64,000 nt of DNA from Herbaspirillum autotrophicum. Lineage in GTDB: Bacteria; Pseudomonadota; Gammaproteobacteria; Burkholderiales; Burkholderiaceae_D. Shown here piece by piece: positions 44,917 to 53,841 of this stretch. The position numbers were made by a program, and so were the translations under genes. The notes below the pieces were generated by a model, which worked only from the letters and a program-made list of their open reading frames with translations, had not been told where the DNA came from and ran no database searches. Where the stretch lies: contig NZ_LFLS01000035.1 of the NCBI RefSeq assembly GCF_001189915.1, positions 1 through 64,000 on the forward strand, read 5' to 3'. Positions within the stretch are counted from its first letter, which is position 1. Every line of letters starts with the position of its first letter.

Positions 44917-46536
44917 TTATCTTTCGAGTCGCGCTTCCCGCGGGGTAATGTCGATAGTGCGATGGACTGGCGCCGGTAAGGCATTGCTGGTGTTGAGCGT
45001 AAACACACTCACCAGTTGTTCCAGGCTGGCGGCCTGAGTCTGCATTGAGGCTGCTGCCGCAGCGGCTTGCTCGACCAGCGCCGCGTTCTGTTGTGTCACC
45101 TGATCCATTTGCGTGATCGCGTGGTTGATCTGTTCAATGCCTGCGGCCTGCTCCTGACTTGCAGAACTGATCTCACCGACGATATCGGTAACGCGCCTGA
45201 CGCTCACCACTACCTCGCGCATGGTCGATCCGGCTTGCTCCACCAGACGGCTGCCGTTACCGACGGTTTCCACCGAATGATCGATCAGCGCCTTGATTTC
45301 CTTGGCGGCAGCAGCACTGCGTTGCGCCAGGCTGCGCACTTCCGATGCCACCACCGCAAAACCGCGTCCTTGTTCGCCGGCACGCGCCGCTTCGACTGCG
45401 GCATTGAGCGCCAGAATATTGGTTTGAAAGGCAATGCCGTCAATCACGCTGATGATGTCCACAATTTTTTTGGACGAGTCGTTGATGGAACCCATGGTTG
45501 TCACAACCTGACCCACTACGGCACCACCCTGAATCGCGATTTCCGATGCCGACACTGCCAGTTGATTGGCTTGTCGCGCGTTATCGGCATTTTGTTTGAC
45601 GGTGGAAATCAATTCTTCCATGGACGATGCCGTTTCTTCCAGTGCGCTGGCCTGCTGTTCGGTGCGCGATGACAAATCAAGATTGCCGGCAGCAATTTCA
45701 CCGGAGGCGGTCGCAATCGTTTCAGTACCGCTGCGCACGTTGCTGACAATATTGCCCAGACTATGATTCATGTCTTTCAACGCCTGCAACAACAGCCCGG
45801 TTTCATCGTGCGAAGTCACATCCACTTCACCGCTCAGGTCACCGTCGGCAACGCGGCGGGAAATGCGCACCGCCGAATTGATCGGACGCGTGATGCCCAC
45901 CGTCAGATACCACGCGCAGATCACGCCCAACACCAGCACCAGCGCTTCCAGCAGCAACAACAATTGCCGGCTTTCTCTGGCCGTCGCGTCAATATGCGCG
46001 GCCGTGGCGTCAATTTCCTGACGCTGCACTTCCAGCAGTTCGCGCATCGTATCCTGATACTTTCTGGCTTCCGGCACGAATACCTGATCCAGCAATCTTC
46101 CTGCTTCCTCCACATCGCCGGCGGCTTTGGCCTTGTTGATGGCGTCACGCGATGACAGGTAGACCTTGCGCAATTCGCCGATTTTCTGGAACAGGCCTTT
46201 TTCCACATCCGAACTCAACAGCGATTCGACTTTTTTCTGATACTCGCCGGAGGTCTTGGAGGAAGCGGCCGCTTCCTCAGCGAAATACGGTCCCAGCGCC
46301 GGGTCGCTGCTTTTGGCGATGGCGATGGTGCGGCGAATGCCGCTATGCAGATTGGCATACCAGTCGCCAATCACCCGCTCTTTCAGCAATGGCTGCGCCA
46401 TCATGGCATTGGTTGCATCCGACACGGCTTGCAAACGCCAGATGCCGATGGCGGTAATCACGATCGAAAACGCCAGAATAATGGCGAATCCAAAGGCCAG
46501 ACGCTTACCTATTTTCATATCCCCGATGATCTTCAT
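44917..46536 (-). CDS. Methyl-accepting chemotaxis protein (four-helix-bundle sensor)
   Basis: The 539-residue chemoreceptor has helix 1 at about 10-30, a periplasmic four-helix-bundle-type ligand region (about 31-190), helix 2 ([24 protein letters not shown]) and a HAMP domain ([19 protein letters not shown]). The long cytoplasmic coiled coil has the tip [52 protein letters not shown] methylation segments flank the tip. It has no C-terminal xWEsF tether, so its methylation should depend on neighbouring receptors. ATG 46536 is preceded by an A/G-rich ribosome site. The ligand is unknown. No che genes are in the window. Confidence 0.93.
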   Translation of the reverse strand: MKIIGDMKIGKRLAFGFAIILAFSIVITAIGIWRLQAVSDATNAMMAQPLLKERVIGDWYANLHSGIRRTIAIAKSSDPALGPYFAEEAAASSKTSGEYQKKVESLLSSDVEKGLFQKIGELRKVYLSSRDAINKAKAAGDVEEAGRLLDQVFVPEARKYQDTMRELLEVQRQEIDATAAHIDATARESRQLLLLLEALVLVLGVICAWYLTVGITRPINSAVRISRRVADGDLSGEVDVTSHDETGLLLQALKDMNHSLGNIVSNVRSGTETIATASGEIAAGNLDLSSRTEQQASALEETASSMEELISTVKQNADNARQANQLAVSASEIAIQGGAVVGQVVTTMGSINDSSKKIVDIISVIDGIAFQTNILALNAAVEAARAGEQGRGFAVVASEVRSLAQRSAAAAKEIKALIDHSVETVGNGSRLVEQAGSTMREVVVSVRRVTDIVGEISSASQEQAAGIEQINHAITQMDQVTQQNAALVEQAAAAAASMQTQAASLEQLVSVFTLNTSNALPAPVHRTIDITPREARLER

Positions 46537-47107
46537 GCTCTTCTTTCTCTTAATCTGATTGCTACAAAATGTGCCGCCGCAAGCCACGCCCCTCGCGGCG
46601 CAGACGTATTACAAATCAAAAGCGAATATTTTTCCACCCGGAAACACCGGCGTTTTCCCGAGGTACTTACCGTGATGCCGCCCCGCAGATGAGAAATGTC
46701 GGCCACAAGCCATACCCAGCAAGGACAGGAAGGATTTTCACCAATCCCGGCGGCAACGGCTGGTTCATTCACCCAACCGCCACGAAAGAATTGACGGTGC
46801 GACAACAACGTTGTCTTTTGGAAACAATCCCGCACCGCGACGCAAGTCAGCCACAGCACTGCGGGCGTCGCAACTGCCACGCGACGAATACGCAATCTGT
46901 CGTGTTCGCACTCAAATGCCGACGCCCCGGTCATCGAAGTTTGACGATTCCGCATCATTGCCATGTTGCAATAACGGCAACCGGCGTACAGTAAGCTTAA
47001 TCGCCCGAATTGCACACTTGCCAAGCAATTAATGATATAAACTATTTACACCATATCTGCTTCGAATTGCGACATCGCTCTCGGCAGATCAACAACAAGG
47101 GGACATC
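46537..47107. other. Intergenic region, 570 bases
   Basis: No credible gene: the open frames here lack ribosome sites and protein-like composition. Near the right end, AATTGC-N11-GCAATT (47008-47030) is an inverted repeat followed by an A+T-rich TATAAACTATTTA stretch. This may be the promoter of the small gene at 47108 and mgtC. TTGCCA at 47018-47023 is a weak -35 candidate. Confidence 0.35.
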
Positions 47108-47260
47108 ATGATGAATCTCATCGCCATCTTGTATAAGAAATTCGTCGACTATCTCAACGACTCCAGCGCACTGACGACCGGATCGCATCGCGGCGAGCAG
47201 CATTGCTGCGGTCTTTACTCGGGCCTGTCAGAGCAGGATCAGCACGACGGCAAATACTGA
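47108..47260 (+). CDS. Small protein of 50 residues upstream of mgtC
   Basis: The frame encodes MMNLIAILYKKFVDYLNDSS, then ALTTGSHRGEQHCCGLYSGL and SEQDQHDGKY. AAGGGG at 47097-47102 is well placed for the second ATG (47111, 8 bases). An N-terminal amphipathic/hydrophobic helix precedes a polar tail with a Cys-Cys pair. I do not recognise a family. It lies 77 bases before the MgtC gene in the same direction, so it could be a small regulator or leader peptide of it. Confidence 0.5.
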   Translation: MMNLIAILYKKFVDYLNDSSALTTGSHRGEQHCCGLYSGLSEQDQHDGKY

Positions 47261-47337
47261 ATCGCCAGTGCCCAATCAGCGGCGTCTGCCACTGTCACCT
47301 TTTTCACCAACATCAACCGAAAGGAGCGGGCCACGCC

Positions 47338-48039
47338 ATGCCTTCAGACTGGACACCCCTGCTTACCATGCTGGCCCAGATGACACTGGCACTGGGCGCC
47401 GGCGGACTGGTCGGACTGGAACGCAGCTTCCACGGCCGCGCCGCCGGCTTTCGCACTTTTTCACTGGTCGCCTTCGGTTCCTGCATTCTGATGATGGCGT
47501 CGTCCAATACTACCGGCTGGCATCATCCGCCGATTCCGGGCGCCAGTTCGATGGACCCGCAACGGGTACTGCAAGGGATCGTGACCGGGGTCGGCTTTCT
47601 CGGCGCCGGCGTGATCTTCCGCGACGGCTTCACGGTCCGCGGGCTGACCACCGCCGCTTGCATCTGGGTGGTGTCTGCCATTGGCGTGCTGTTCGGGATC
47701 GGTTTTTATGAAATGGGATGCGCTGCCACGCTGCTGACGCTGATCGTGCTGTCGTTGTTCAAGCGGATCGAAGCGCTGATGCCGTCGCAGCAATATACCC
47801 ATTTGTCGATCGGATTCCTGCGTTCGGATGCACCAAGTGAAGCGGCGCTGCGGGAGCGCTTTCGCAAGCAGGGGATGGAAATCATCGAGATCGCCTACGG
47901 CGTCAAGGACAAGGGCGATCTGTTTGAATATCAGGCCACCGTGCGCACGGCGAAGATCGACAATATCCGGCAACTGGTTGACGAACTGCGGGTTGATCCG
48001 CAAGTCATCAAATTCCGCCTGTCGCCAACCAAAGACTGA
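47338..48039 (+). CDS. MgtC/SapB-family membrane protein
   Basis: The 233-residue protein has about four hydrophobic helices in the first 140 residues. It shows the MgtC signature LALGAGGLVGLERSFHGRAAGFRTFSLVAFGSCILMM, then GIVTGVGFLGAGVIFRDGFTVRGLTTAACIWVVSAIGVLFGIGFY. A soluble ACT-like C-terminal domain follows (about 150-233). Members influence growth in low magnesium and inhibit the F1Fo ATPase in pathogens; in soil bacteria the role is less clear. ATG 47338 has AAGGAG at a rather long 11 bases. Confidence 0.9.
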   Translation: MPSDWTPLLTMLAQMTLALGAGGLVGLERSFHGRAAGFRTFSLVAFGSCILMMASSNTTGWHHPPIPGASSMDPQRVLQGIVTGVGFLGAGVIFRDGFTVRGLTTAACIWVVSAIGVLFGIGFYEMGCAATLLTLIVLSLFKRIEALMPSQQYTHLSIGFLRSDAPSEAALRERFRKQGMEIIEIAYGVKDKGDLFEYQATVRTAKIDNIRQLVDELRVDPQVIKFRLSPTKD

Positions 48040-48067
48040 AGACCGCCCGGCGGCGCGGCAGATGCGA

Positions 48068-48118
48068 ATTGACGATTGACGGCTTGTCGATTGACGATTG
48101 ACGAATTATCGATTGAAT
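48068..48118. repeat. Short direct repeats of ATTGACG
   Basis: ATTGACG occurs at 48068, 48075, 48090 and 48097, as two tandem pairs 22 bases apart (two helical turns). A degenerate GATTGAAT follows at 48111. They sit about 50-100 bases before the cyclotransferase gene, and could be a regulator array or a slippage product. Confidence 0.6.
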
Positions 48119-48172
48119 CTATAATCGCCGGACCGCCCTTCTTTCAATCGTCTTCCGGAAGCCCGCCTCGCC

Positions 48173-48742
48173 ATGTCCGCCGATACCATTTCCCAGAACC
48201 GGGCCATGACTGCATTCGATAACCACAACAGCGTGTGGTTGTTCGGTTATGGCTCACTGATCTTCAAAGCCGACTTCCCGTTCCTCGAACAGCGGCCTGC
48301 ATCGATCAGCGGCTGGGCCCGTCGCTTCTGGCAAGGATCGCATGATCACCGTGGCACGCCACAGGCACCGGGCCGGGTGGTGACGCTGATCCCCGAAGCC
48401 GGTGCGCAATGCGCCGGCATGGCCTACCTGATTACACCGGAAGTATTTGCCCATCTGGATTATCGCGAAAAGAACGGCTATCTGCGCCTCAGCACCACCA
48501 TCACGTTCGATGACGGCAGTCATGCGGAAGGTTTGGTGTATATCGCCACGGCGGAGAATGCCGCTTTTCTGGGACCGGCATCGGAACAGGAAATTGCAAG
48601 CCAGATTGCAGCCTCACAAGGACCCAGCGGCCGCAACCAGGATTATCTGATCGGTCTGGCGCAAGCCTTGCGCGAACTGGGTCAGGAAGACCAGCACGTA
48701 TTTGAAATCGAACGGCATCTGCTGCAACTGCCACCCACCTGA
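48173..48742 (+). CDS. Gamma-glutamylcyclotransferase, ChaC-like
   Basis: The 189-residue protein has the ChaC-type start VWLFGYGSLIFKADFPF (the YGSL loop that binds the gamma-glutamyl group). It also has ISGWARRFWQGSHDHRGTPQAPGRVVTL and the catalytic Glu region LDYREKNGYLR. ChaC enzymes split glutathione into 5-oxoproline and Cys-Gly in the cytosol. An inner ATG (residue 12, MTAFDNHNS) is a possible alternative start. It is convergent with the LysE gene, and the repeats described above lie just upstream. Confidence 0.9.
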   Translation: MSADTISQNRAMTAFDNHNSVWLFGYGSLIFKADFPFLEQRPASISGWARRFWQGSHDHRGTPQAPGRVVTLIPEAGAQCAGMAYLITPEVFAHLDYREKNGYLRLSTTITFDDGSHAEGLVYIATAENAAFLGPASEQEIASQIAASQGPSGRNQDYLIGLAQALRELGQEDQHVFEIERHLLQLPPT

Positions 48743-48774
48743 AGCCAAGCCGGCATCAGCGCCGGCCAGATGCT

Positions 48775-49404
48775 TCAGTTACGCGCCGCCAGCAACAAGG
48801 CGCCGGCGCCGATGAAAAAGCCACCGGTAGCTTTATTGAGCCGGGCCACGCCACGCGAAGTCTTGATCCAGCGCCTGATTTGCTTGCCGCAAGCGGAATA
48901 GACCGCGCTCGAGACGAACTCGGCACACAGATAAATCGAACCCAGCACCAGAAACTGATGCGCCGCCGGTTGTGCCGGATTGATGAATTGCGGAAAGATC
49001 GCCGCGAACAACATGATCGCCTTGGGATTGGTGATGCCCAACAGAAATTCTTGCATGGCCAGCGCCCGCGCGCTTTTCGGCCGCACTACTGCCGCTTCGC
49101 TGCCGTCCACCAGATCCACACCGCTGAATTCGCGACTGCGCCAGGCATGCCAGCCGAGATAGAACAGATACGCCGCGCCAATCCACTTGACCGCGTTGAA
49201 TGCCGTTTCGGATGCCAGCAGCATCGCCCCCAAACCCACTGCAGAAACCGTCAGGAAAATCGCAAATGCCGCTACCCGTCCGAATGTGGCCAGCATGGCC
49301 ATGCCGATGCCTTGGCGAATGCCATTATTGAGCGCACAAAAATTATTGGGGCCGGGCACCAGCGCCAGCATGATTGCGACGGGAATGAAGAAGAGCGGAT
49401 CCAC
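48775..49404 (-). CDS. LysE/RhtB-family amino acid exporter
   Basis: The 209-residue inner-membrane protein has about six helices. The family signature is AIMLALVPGPNNFCALNNGIRQGIGMAMLATFGRVAAF, with GITNPKAIMLFAAIFPQF in the second half. It exports amino acids or derivatives by proton antiport. GTG 49404 is preferred (AGG 6 bases upstream; the protein starts MDPLFFIPVAIML); the frame extends 5 codons to a TTG without a ribosome site. Confidence 0.88.
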   Translation of the reverse strand: MDPLFFIPVAIMLALVPGPNNFCALNNGIRQGIGMAMLATFGRVAAFAIFLTVSAVGLGAMLLASETAFNAVKWIGAAYLFYLGWHAWRSREFSGVDLVDGSEAAVVRPKSARALAMQEFLLGITNPKAIMLFAAIFPQFINPAQPAAHQFLVLGSIYLCAEFVSSAVYSACGKQIRRWIKTSRGVARLNKATGGFFIGAGALLLAARN

Positions 49405-49437
49405 GGAAAACCTGACCAAAAAAGGAAGGAAAGCTGA

Positions 49438-49689
49438 TTATAGACTTTGTTTTGTGACCACGTTGGCAGCCGGCAACTGCACAAACAAGGCTTCGACTTT
49501 TTGCCGCGCCCACGGTGTCTTGCGCAAAAAGGACAAGCTTGATTTGATGCTCGGATCATGCCTGAAACAATTGATATCAATCAGACGACTCAGCTGTTCC
49601 CAGCCGTAATACGCTACCAGCGCCTGCAAAATGGCTTCCAGCGTGAATCCGTGCAACGGATCTTTGTGACGGGGTTGGTCTTGCGGCAT
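49438..49689 (-). CDS. VF530-family (DUF2132) small DNA-binding protein
   Basis: The 83-residue protein has the VF530 signature: [61 protein letters not shown]. The family has a helical fold reported to resemble DNA-binding proteins; its biological role is not established. ATG 49689 gives the family length. The 35 in-frame residues upstream are not part of the domain. It sits alone between the LysE gene and a VOC gene. Confidence 0.88.
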   Translation of the reverse strand: MPQDQPRHKDPLHGFTLEAILQALVAYYGWEQLSRLIDINCFRHDPSIKSSLSFLRKTPWARQKVEALFVQLPAANVVTKQSL

Positions 49690-49921
49690 GGCCTGTTTCC
49701 TGTGCGCTTGTGGACATTCATGTGCGGACGATAACAATCCGACGCCCCCGAGTATACCCGCGATACCTGCGCTTGACAGACCCGGACAAAACAATACACT
49801 TCAGCAGCAAGCCGCCATCACCCTGCCGCAGCGGACCCGTGCCTGTCCCGCGTTACCGCTTCCGGCGCTGCCCTCCCGGCTGACTTGTCCCTTCACTGCA
49901 CTCATTGCCCCGGAGTACATC

Positions 49922-50335
49922 ATGCAACTGCACACGTACCTGAATTTCAACGGCGACTGTGAAGCCGCCTTCAATTTTTACGCCCGGTGTCTGGGCGGCA
50001 AGATCGAATTCAAGATGACGCACAAGGAGTCGCCGATGGCGCAACAGACCCCGCCCGACTGGCAAGACAAGATCATGCACATGCGCATCAATATTGATGG
50101 CCAGGTCCTGATGGGATCAGACAGTCCTCCGGGCTGTCACGAAAAGCCGGCCGGCTTTCAGGTCTCGATCAATCTGACCGATGCCGCGCAGGCCGAACGT
50201 ATTTTTACTGCGCTGCAGGAAGGTGGCACGGTCCGGATGCCATTGCAGGAAACCTTTTGGGCGCTGCGTTTCGGCATGCTGACCGACCGCTACGGTACGC
50301 CGTGGATGGTCAATTGCGAAGCCGCGCCGCAATAA
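49922..50335 (+). CDS. PhnB-like VOC-family protein
   Basis: The 137-residue protein has the PhnB group features: MQLHTYLNFNGDCEAAFNFYARCLGGKIEF, then INIDGQVLMGSDSPP, FQVSINLTDAAQAERIFTALQEGGTVRMPLQETFWA and FGMLTDRYGTPWMVN. GGAG lies 8 bases before ATG 49922. It is a second PhnB-like protein in the window and is not closely alike to that at 35658. Function unknown; homologues are often annotated as glyoxalase-like. Confidence 0.87.
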   Translation: MQLHTYLNFNGDCEAAFNFYARCLGGKIEFKMTHKESPMAQQTPPDWQDKIMHMRINIDGQVLMGSDSPPGCHEKPAGFQVSINLTDAAQAERIFTALQEGGTVRMPLQETFWALRFGMLTDRYGTPWMVNCEAAPQ

Positions 50336-50439
50336 CCACGGAAAACACCGGCAGCGGACTGAGGCGTGGCGTGCAGATGCCGCCGTCAATTACGCGGTAA
50401 CATCGCACGCCCGATCAATCACTCATCGCAAGGAACATC

Positions 50440-50799
50440 ATGTCCGACGTCACCATTTATCACAATCCGGCCTGCGGCACTTCGCGCAACGTGCTGGCCG
50501 CGCTGCGCGAGCGCGGCATCGAACCTGTCATCATCGAATATCTGAAGAACCCGCCCGATCAGGCCACGCTGAGCGCCATCGCCAAGGCCACCGGCAAACC
50601 GCTGAGCGCATTGCTGCGACGCAAGGGTCCGGTCTACGAGGAATTGCAACTGGACCGCGCCGACCTCAGCGATCCGCAATTGCTGACCGCCATGCTGGCA
50701 CATCCGGTTCTGATCGAACGTCCGATCGTAGTGACGCCGCTGGGCACTCGCCTGTGCCGGCCGGCGGAAGTCTTGCAAGAGATCCTGCCACCCGCCTGA
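50440..50799 (+). CDS. arsC: Arsenate reductase, glutaredoxin-coupled ArsC
   Basis: The 119-residue thioredoxin-fold protein has the catalytic Cys in the P-loop-like NPACGTSRN and the arsenate-binding arginines in LRRKG and HPVLIERPIVVTPLGTRLCRPAE. It matches the E. coli plasmid-type ArsC family, which reduces arsenate to arsenite with glutathione and glutaredoxin. The CGTSR form replaces CGTSRNT of the canonical enzyme closely enough for function. There is no arsB, arsR or acr3 beside it, so it is a stand-alone copy of the YffB/ArsC family; the substrate could differ. CAAGGAA lies about 10 bases upstream. Confidence 0.88.
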   Translation: MSDVTIYHNPACGTSRNVLAALRERGIEPVIIEYLKNPPDQATLSAIAKATGKPLSALLRRKGPVYEELQLDRADLSDPQLLTAMLAHPVLIERPIVVTPLGTRLCRPAEVLQEILPPA

Positions 50800-50874
50800 A
50801 GCACTGCCGCCGTGGTGTAAAATTCCGGCCCCGGGGTAGCAGTTTGGCGCTACCTCTCTGCACTCTGGAAAAAC

Positions 50875-51726
50875 ATGAACATCACGATTAACGAAGAATT
50901 GCGCAAGTACATCGATCCGCTGACCGAGAACGAATATGCGGCGCTGGAACGCAGCATTTTGGACGAAGGTTGCCGCGACGCGCTGGTGGTCTGGAATGAC
51001 GTCCTCATCGATGGCCATAACCGGTATGAAATCTGTTGCAAGCATGGTCTGGAATTCAAGACCGTGCGCAACACCCGCTTTACGTCGATCGAAGAAGTTT
51101 TTCTGTGGATGATCGACAATCAGCTCGGTCGCCGCAGCGTCACCGATTTCCAGCGCGGCATGCTGGCACTGCGCAAGCGCGACATCATGGCGGCCCGCAC
51201 CCGCGAACAGGCTGCGGCACCCGCCGACGCCAGCGCTGAAACACCGGCACCGGCGGCCGTGTTCAAAACCCGGGAAGATATCGCCAAGGTGGCGGGCATC
51301 AGCAGCAACACCATCGGTCAGATCGAGAAAATTCAAAAGACGGCGGCACCGGAACTGGTGGAAGCCGTACGCAGCGGCACCATTTCCATCAATGCGGCAG
51401 CGGCAGTTGCCTCATTGCCAAGTACCGAACAAGTAGTCGCGGTCGCCGGCGGCAAAAAGGAATTGCAGCAAGCGGCAAAAATGGTGCGCGAACTGAAAGC
51501 CGCCACCCGCACGCCGCGCCTGCCGCCCGTCACGATTGAAATCGACGATATCGATACCGGCAGCGACGATGCCGAGGTTGACGTCGATGGCCTGCGCAGC
51601 AGAATCACCATGCTCAATGCCGCCGTCAACGAACTGCGCAATGAAAATGCACGCTTGCAACGCGAAAACATTGACTTGCACGCACAACTGGCGGCATATC
51701 GCAGCAACGCCGACGCCGCTACCTGA
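50875..51726 (+). CDS. ParB-like N-terminal domain protein with coiled coil
   Basis: The 283-residue protein has a ParB/Srx-like region at about 1-70 (LTENEYAALERSILDEGCRDALVVWNDVLIDGHNRYEICCKHG). The DGHNR element corresponds to the nucleotide/DNA-contact box of ParB-like domains. A HTH-like helix set with REDIAKVAGISSNTIGQIEKIQ lies near 140-165. The C-terminal 50 residues form a coiled coil (LRSRITMLNAAVNELRNENARLQRENIDLHAQLAAY). There is no parA partner and no parS site that I can see, so plasmid or chromosome partition is unlikely. It may be a gene regulator. It lies 2 bases before the YigZ gene, so the two are probably co-transcribed. Confidence 0.8.
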   Translation: MNITINEELRKYIDPLTENEYAALERSILDEGCRDALVVWNDVLIDGHNRYEICCKHGLEFKTVRNTRFTSIEEVFLWMIDNQLGRRSVTDFQRGMLALRKRDIMAARTREQAAAPADASAETPAPAAVFKTREDIAKVAGISSNTIGQIEKIQKTAAPELVEAVRSGTISINAAAAVASLPSTEQVVAVAGGKKELQQAAKMVRELKAATRTPRLPPVTIEIDDIDTGSDDAEVDVDGLRSRITMLNAAVNELRNENARLQRENIDLHAQLAAYRSNADAAT

Positions 51727-51728
51727 AC

Positions 51729-52337
51729 ATGGCTGACGCCGCCGTTTACACGCTGGCAACGGCGGCTGCGAGCGAGATCGACATCCGCAAAAGCCGCTTC
51801 ATCGGCATCGTCATGCCGGTCGCCAACCGCCCTGATGCAATGCTGGAACTGGAGCGCATTCGCACCGAGCATCGCAGTGCCACCCATGTTTGCTGGGCAC
51901 TGCTGGCGGGCGGCCAGTCCGGCATGTCGGACGATGGCGAACCTTCGGGCACTGCCGGCCGGCCCATGATGGAAGTGTTGCGCCACCACCAGCTGGACGG
52001 CGTATTGGCGGCGGTAGTGCGCTATTACGGCGGCATCCAGCTCGGTGCCGGTGGTCTGGTCAGGGCTTATACCGAAGCCGTCGCTACCGCACTGAAACAA
52101 ACCGAACGGGTCTTGCGCGTGGCTATGACCGAGCTGGTGCTGACCCTGCCTTATGCCGACGAAGCCCATCTGCGGCGCTGGCTGCAACAACACGATTATC
52201 AGTTGCTCGACAGTCGCCACGATGCACTGGTGCAGTTGCGGATTCGTTTGCCGGCGGCCGGGCTGGACGCCGCGCGACAAGCATTGTCGTGCCTGTCACC
52301 AACGCACAGCGAACAGCCTGCCGATGACGCTGCCTGA
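51729..52337 (+). CDS. YigZ/IMPACT-family protein
   Basis: The 202-residue protein has the UPF0029/IMPACT N-terminal domain: SEIDIRKSRFIGIVMPVANRPDAM, then ATHVCWALLAGGQSGMSDDGEPSGTAGRPMMEVLRHHQLDGVLAAVVRYYGGIQLGAGGLVRAYTEA. The DDGEPSGTAG and RYYGGIxLGxGGL boxes are diagnostic. A DUF1949-like C-terminal domain follows (about 135-195). E. coli YigZ binds nucleic acid and IMPACT relatives touch translation control, but the biochemical role is not settled. It starts 2 bases after the ParB-like gene and is convergent with the MFS gene. Confidence 0.92.
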   Translation: MADAAVYTLATAAASEIDIRKSRFIGIVMPVANRPDAMLELERIRTEHRSATHVCWALLAGGQSGMSDDGEPSGTAGRPMMEVLRHHQLDGVLAAVVRYYGGIQLGAGGLVRAYTEAVATALKQTERVLRVAMTELVLTLPYADEAHLRRWLQQHDYQLLDSRHDALVQLRIRLPAAGLDAARQALSCLSPTHSEQPADDAA

Positions 52338-52356
52338 ATGACGTCGCCTGGTGTGG

Positions 52357-53787
52357 TCAGCTACGCGTAATCCCGCGCGTCAGCAAAATCGCCAGCACCG
52401 GCGCCAAGGCAAACAAACCAAACAGACTCATCGCCGCCACTTGTGCGCCAGCCACGCCGCCCGGCGCGGTCAAACCCGCGGCATTCGCGACCAGACCGGC
52501 CAACGCCGCACCGATTGCCATTGCATACAGCTGCACGGTGGTAATCGCCGACGCCGCCAGATTTTCTTCGCCGGCAACTGCGACCTTCATGACGCGTGTC
52601 AGCAAATGCGGCCAGCCCAGTCCCACGCCCAGACCGACACCCGCCAGCGTCACCGCCAGCAACACGCTGTGCACTGGCACGGGCATGCCATCCTGCAGCG
52701 GCAACAACACCGCCAGCGCGGCCAGCGACACGGTCATCAGCAGCGGTCCCAGCCGCACCATGCGATCAGCTCCGCCATCGGCACGGCCGGAACTGAGCAG
52801 TGAGGCAATGCTCCAGCCACCGGCCATGGCGGCGGTCATGTAACCGGCCAGCAAGGGGGTGTAGCCATGAATCGTTTGCAGGAAATACGGCACGAAAATT
52901 TCGGTGGTAGTGCCGATCATCAACAGGCATACGCAGGCGAAGACTTTACCCATGACGCTATCGAGCCGGTAAGCACCGGTCGGCAACAATTGCACGCCGG
53001 GACGCTGATCCAGCCGCGCCACCAGCATCCCGAATGCCAGTCCGCAGGCGACACCGGCCAGTTTGGCGCCGGTCTGTTCGAACTGTCCGGCCAGCGCCAC
53101 GCTGAGCACCGACAAGGCCAGCAAGATGATCTTCAGCACCGGCACCCGCACCTGGCCAGTACCGCTTTTGGCGACGCCGCGCAATTGCAGCAGTACGATC
53201 AGCGCTTGCGCCGCCGACACCGGCAACAAGACCCAGAATGCCATGCGCCAGTTGCCGCTCTCGGCAAACAACCCGCCGACCGCCGGCCCGAACAAGGTTG
53301 CCACACCCCACATGCCCGAGACCAATGCCACCGCGCGCGACCACAGCGGCGGCGCGAACACGATACGGATCAGGGCGTAACTCAGGCCCGCCAGCAAGCC
53401 GCCGCCCAGACCTTGCACACTGCGACCGGCCAGCATCCATCCCATTTCCGGCGCCGTGGCACAGATCACCGAGCCGAGCGTGAACATCAGCAGCGCCGCC
53501 AGATAAGCGCTGCGCGCGCTGACGACGTCCAGCATTTTGGCGGTCAGTGTCGAGCCCAGAATCGACGTCACCACAAACAAGGTGATATTCCAGGCGTAAT
53601 ACTCGAGGCCGCCGATATCGCGCACGACCGACGGCAGAATGGTGGTAACGATGTGAACATTGATAGCATGCAAGGCGACACCGCCGGTGAGTGCGATGGA
53701 ACGCAGCAAATTGGGGCCGGACAATAAGTCGGCCCAGGAGGGCGTGGCAGGAGTTTGGGGAGCAGCAGACAAAGGAAACCTCGACAT
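52357..53787 (-). CDS. MFS transporter, DHA2-like (14-helix) exporter
   Basis: The 476-residue inner-membrane protein has about 14 hydrophobic helices. It has the DHA2-type segments INVHIVTTILPSVVRDIGGLEYYAWNITLFVVTSILGSTLTAKMLDV and GRSVQGLGGGLLAGLSYALIRIVFAPPLWSRAVALVSGMWGVATLFGPAVGGLFAE, as in drug/proton antiporters. ATG 53787 is used; the frame is open upstream but runs over the divergent regulator. No good ribosome site is seen. It is divergent from the SufR-like regulator across a 9+9 bp inverted repeat, so it is the probable target. The exported compound is unknown. Confidence 0.88.
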   Translation of the reverse strand: MSRFPLSAAPQTPATPSWADLLSGPNLLRSIALTGGVALHAINVHIVTTILPSVVRDIGGLEYYAWNITLFVVTSILGSTLTAKMLDVVSARSAYLAALLMFTLGSVICATAPEMGWMLAGRSVQGLGGGLLAGLSYALIRIVFAPPLWSRAVALVSGMWGVATLFGPAVGGLFAESGNWRMAFWVLLPVSAAQALIVLLQLRGVAKSGTGQVRVPVLKIILLALSVLSVALAGQFEQTGAKLAGVACGLAFGMLVARLDQRPGVQLLPTGAYRLDSVMGKVFACVCLLMIGTTTEIFVPYFLQTIHGYTPLLAGYMTAAMAGGWSIASLLSSGRADGGADRMVRLGPLLMTVSLAALAVLLPLQDGMPVPVHSVLLAVTLAGVGLGVGLGWPHLLTRVMKVAVAGEENLAASAITTVQLYAMAIGAALAGLVANAAGLTAPGGVAGAQVAAMSLFGLFALAPVLAILLTRGITRS

Positions 53788-53800
53788 TGGTAGGAGCAAG

Positions 53801-53834
53801 ACGTAATATGCAAGCGAATATTTGGATATTACGT
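53801..53834. promoter_or_regulatory. Inverted repeat in the MFS/regulator divergent promoter
   Basis: ACGTAATAT (53801-53809) and ATATTACGT (53826-53834) are perfect 9-bp arms, 16 bases apart. They fill the 54-bp gap between divergent genes, the right spot for an operator acting on both. It covers the GTG at 53833, one reason to place the regulator start at 53842. Confidence 0.65.
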
Positions 53835-53841
53835 GGACATC

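Noticed and set aside
46569..46994. 141-residue open frame between the chemoreceptor and mgtC regions
   Set aside because: No ribosome site, Arg/Pro/His-rich, no hydrophobic core or domain pattern; the opposite frame is no better.
50440..50799. Arsenic resistance operon
   Set aside because: Only arsC is present; no ArsR, ArsB/Acr3 or ArsH gene is adjacent.
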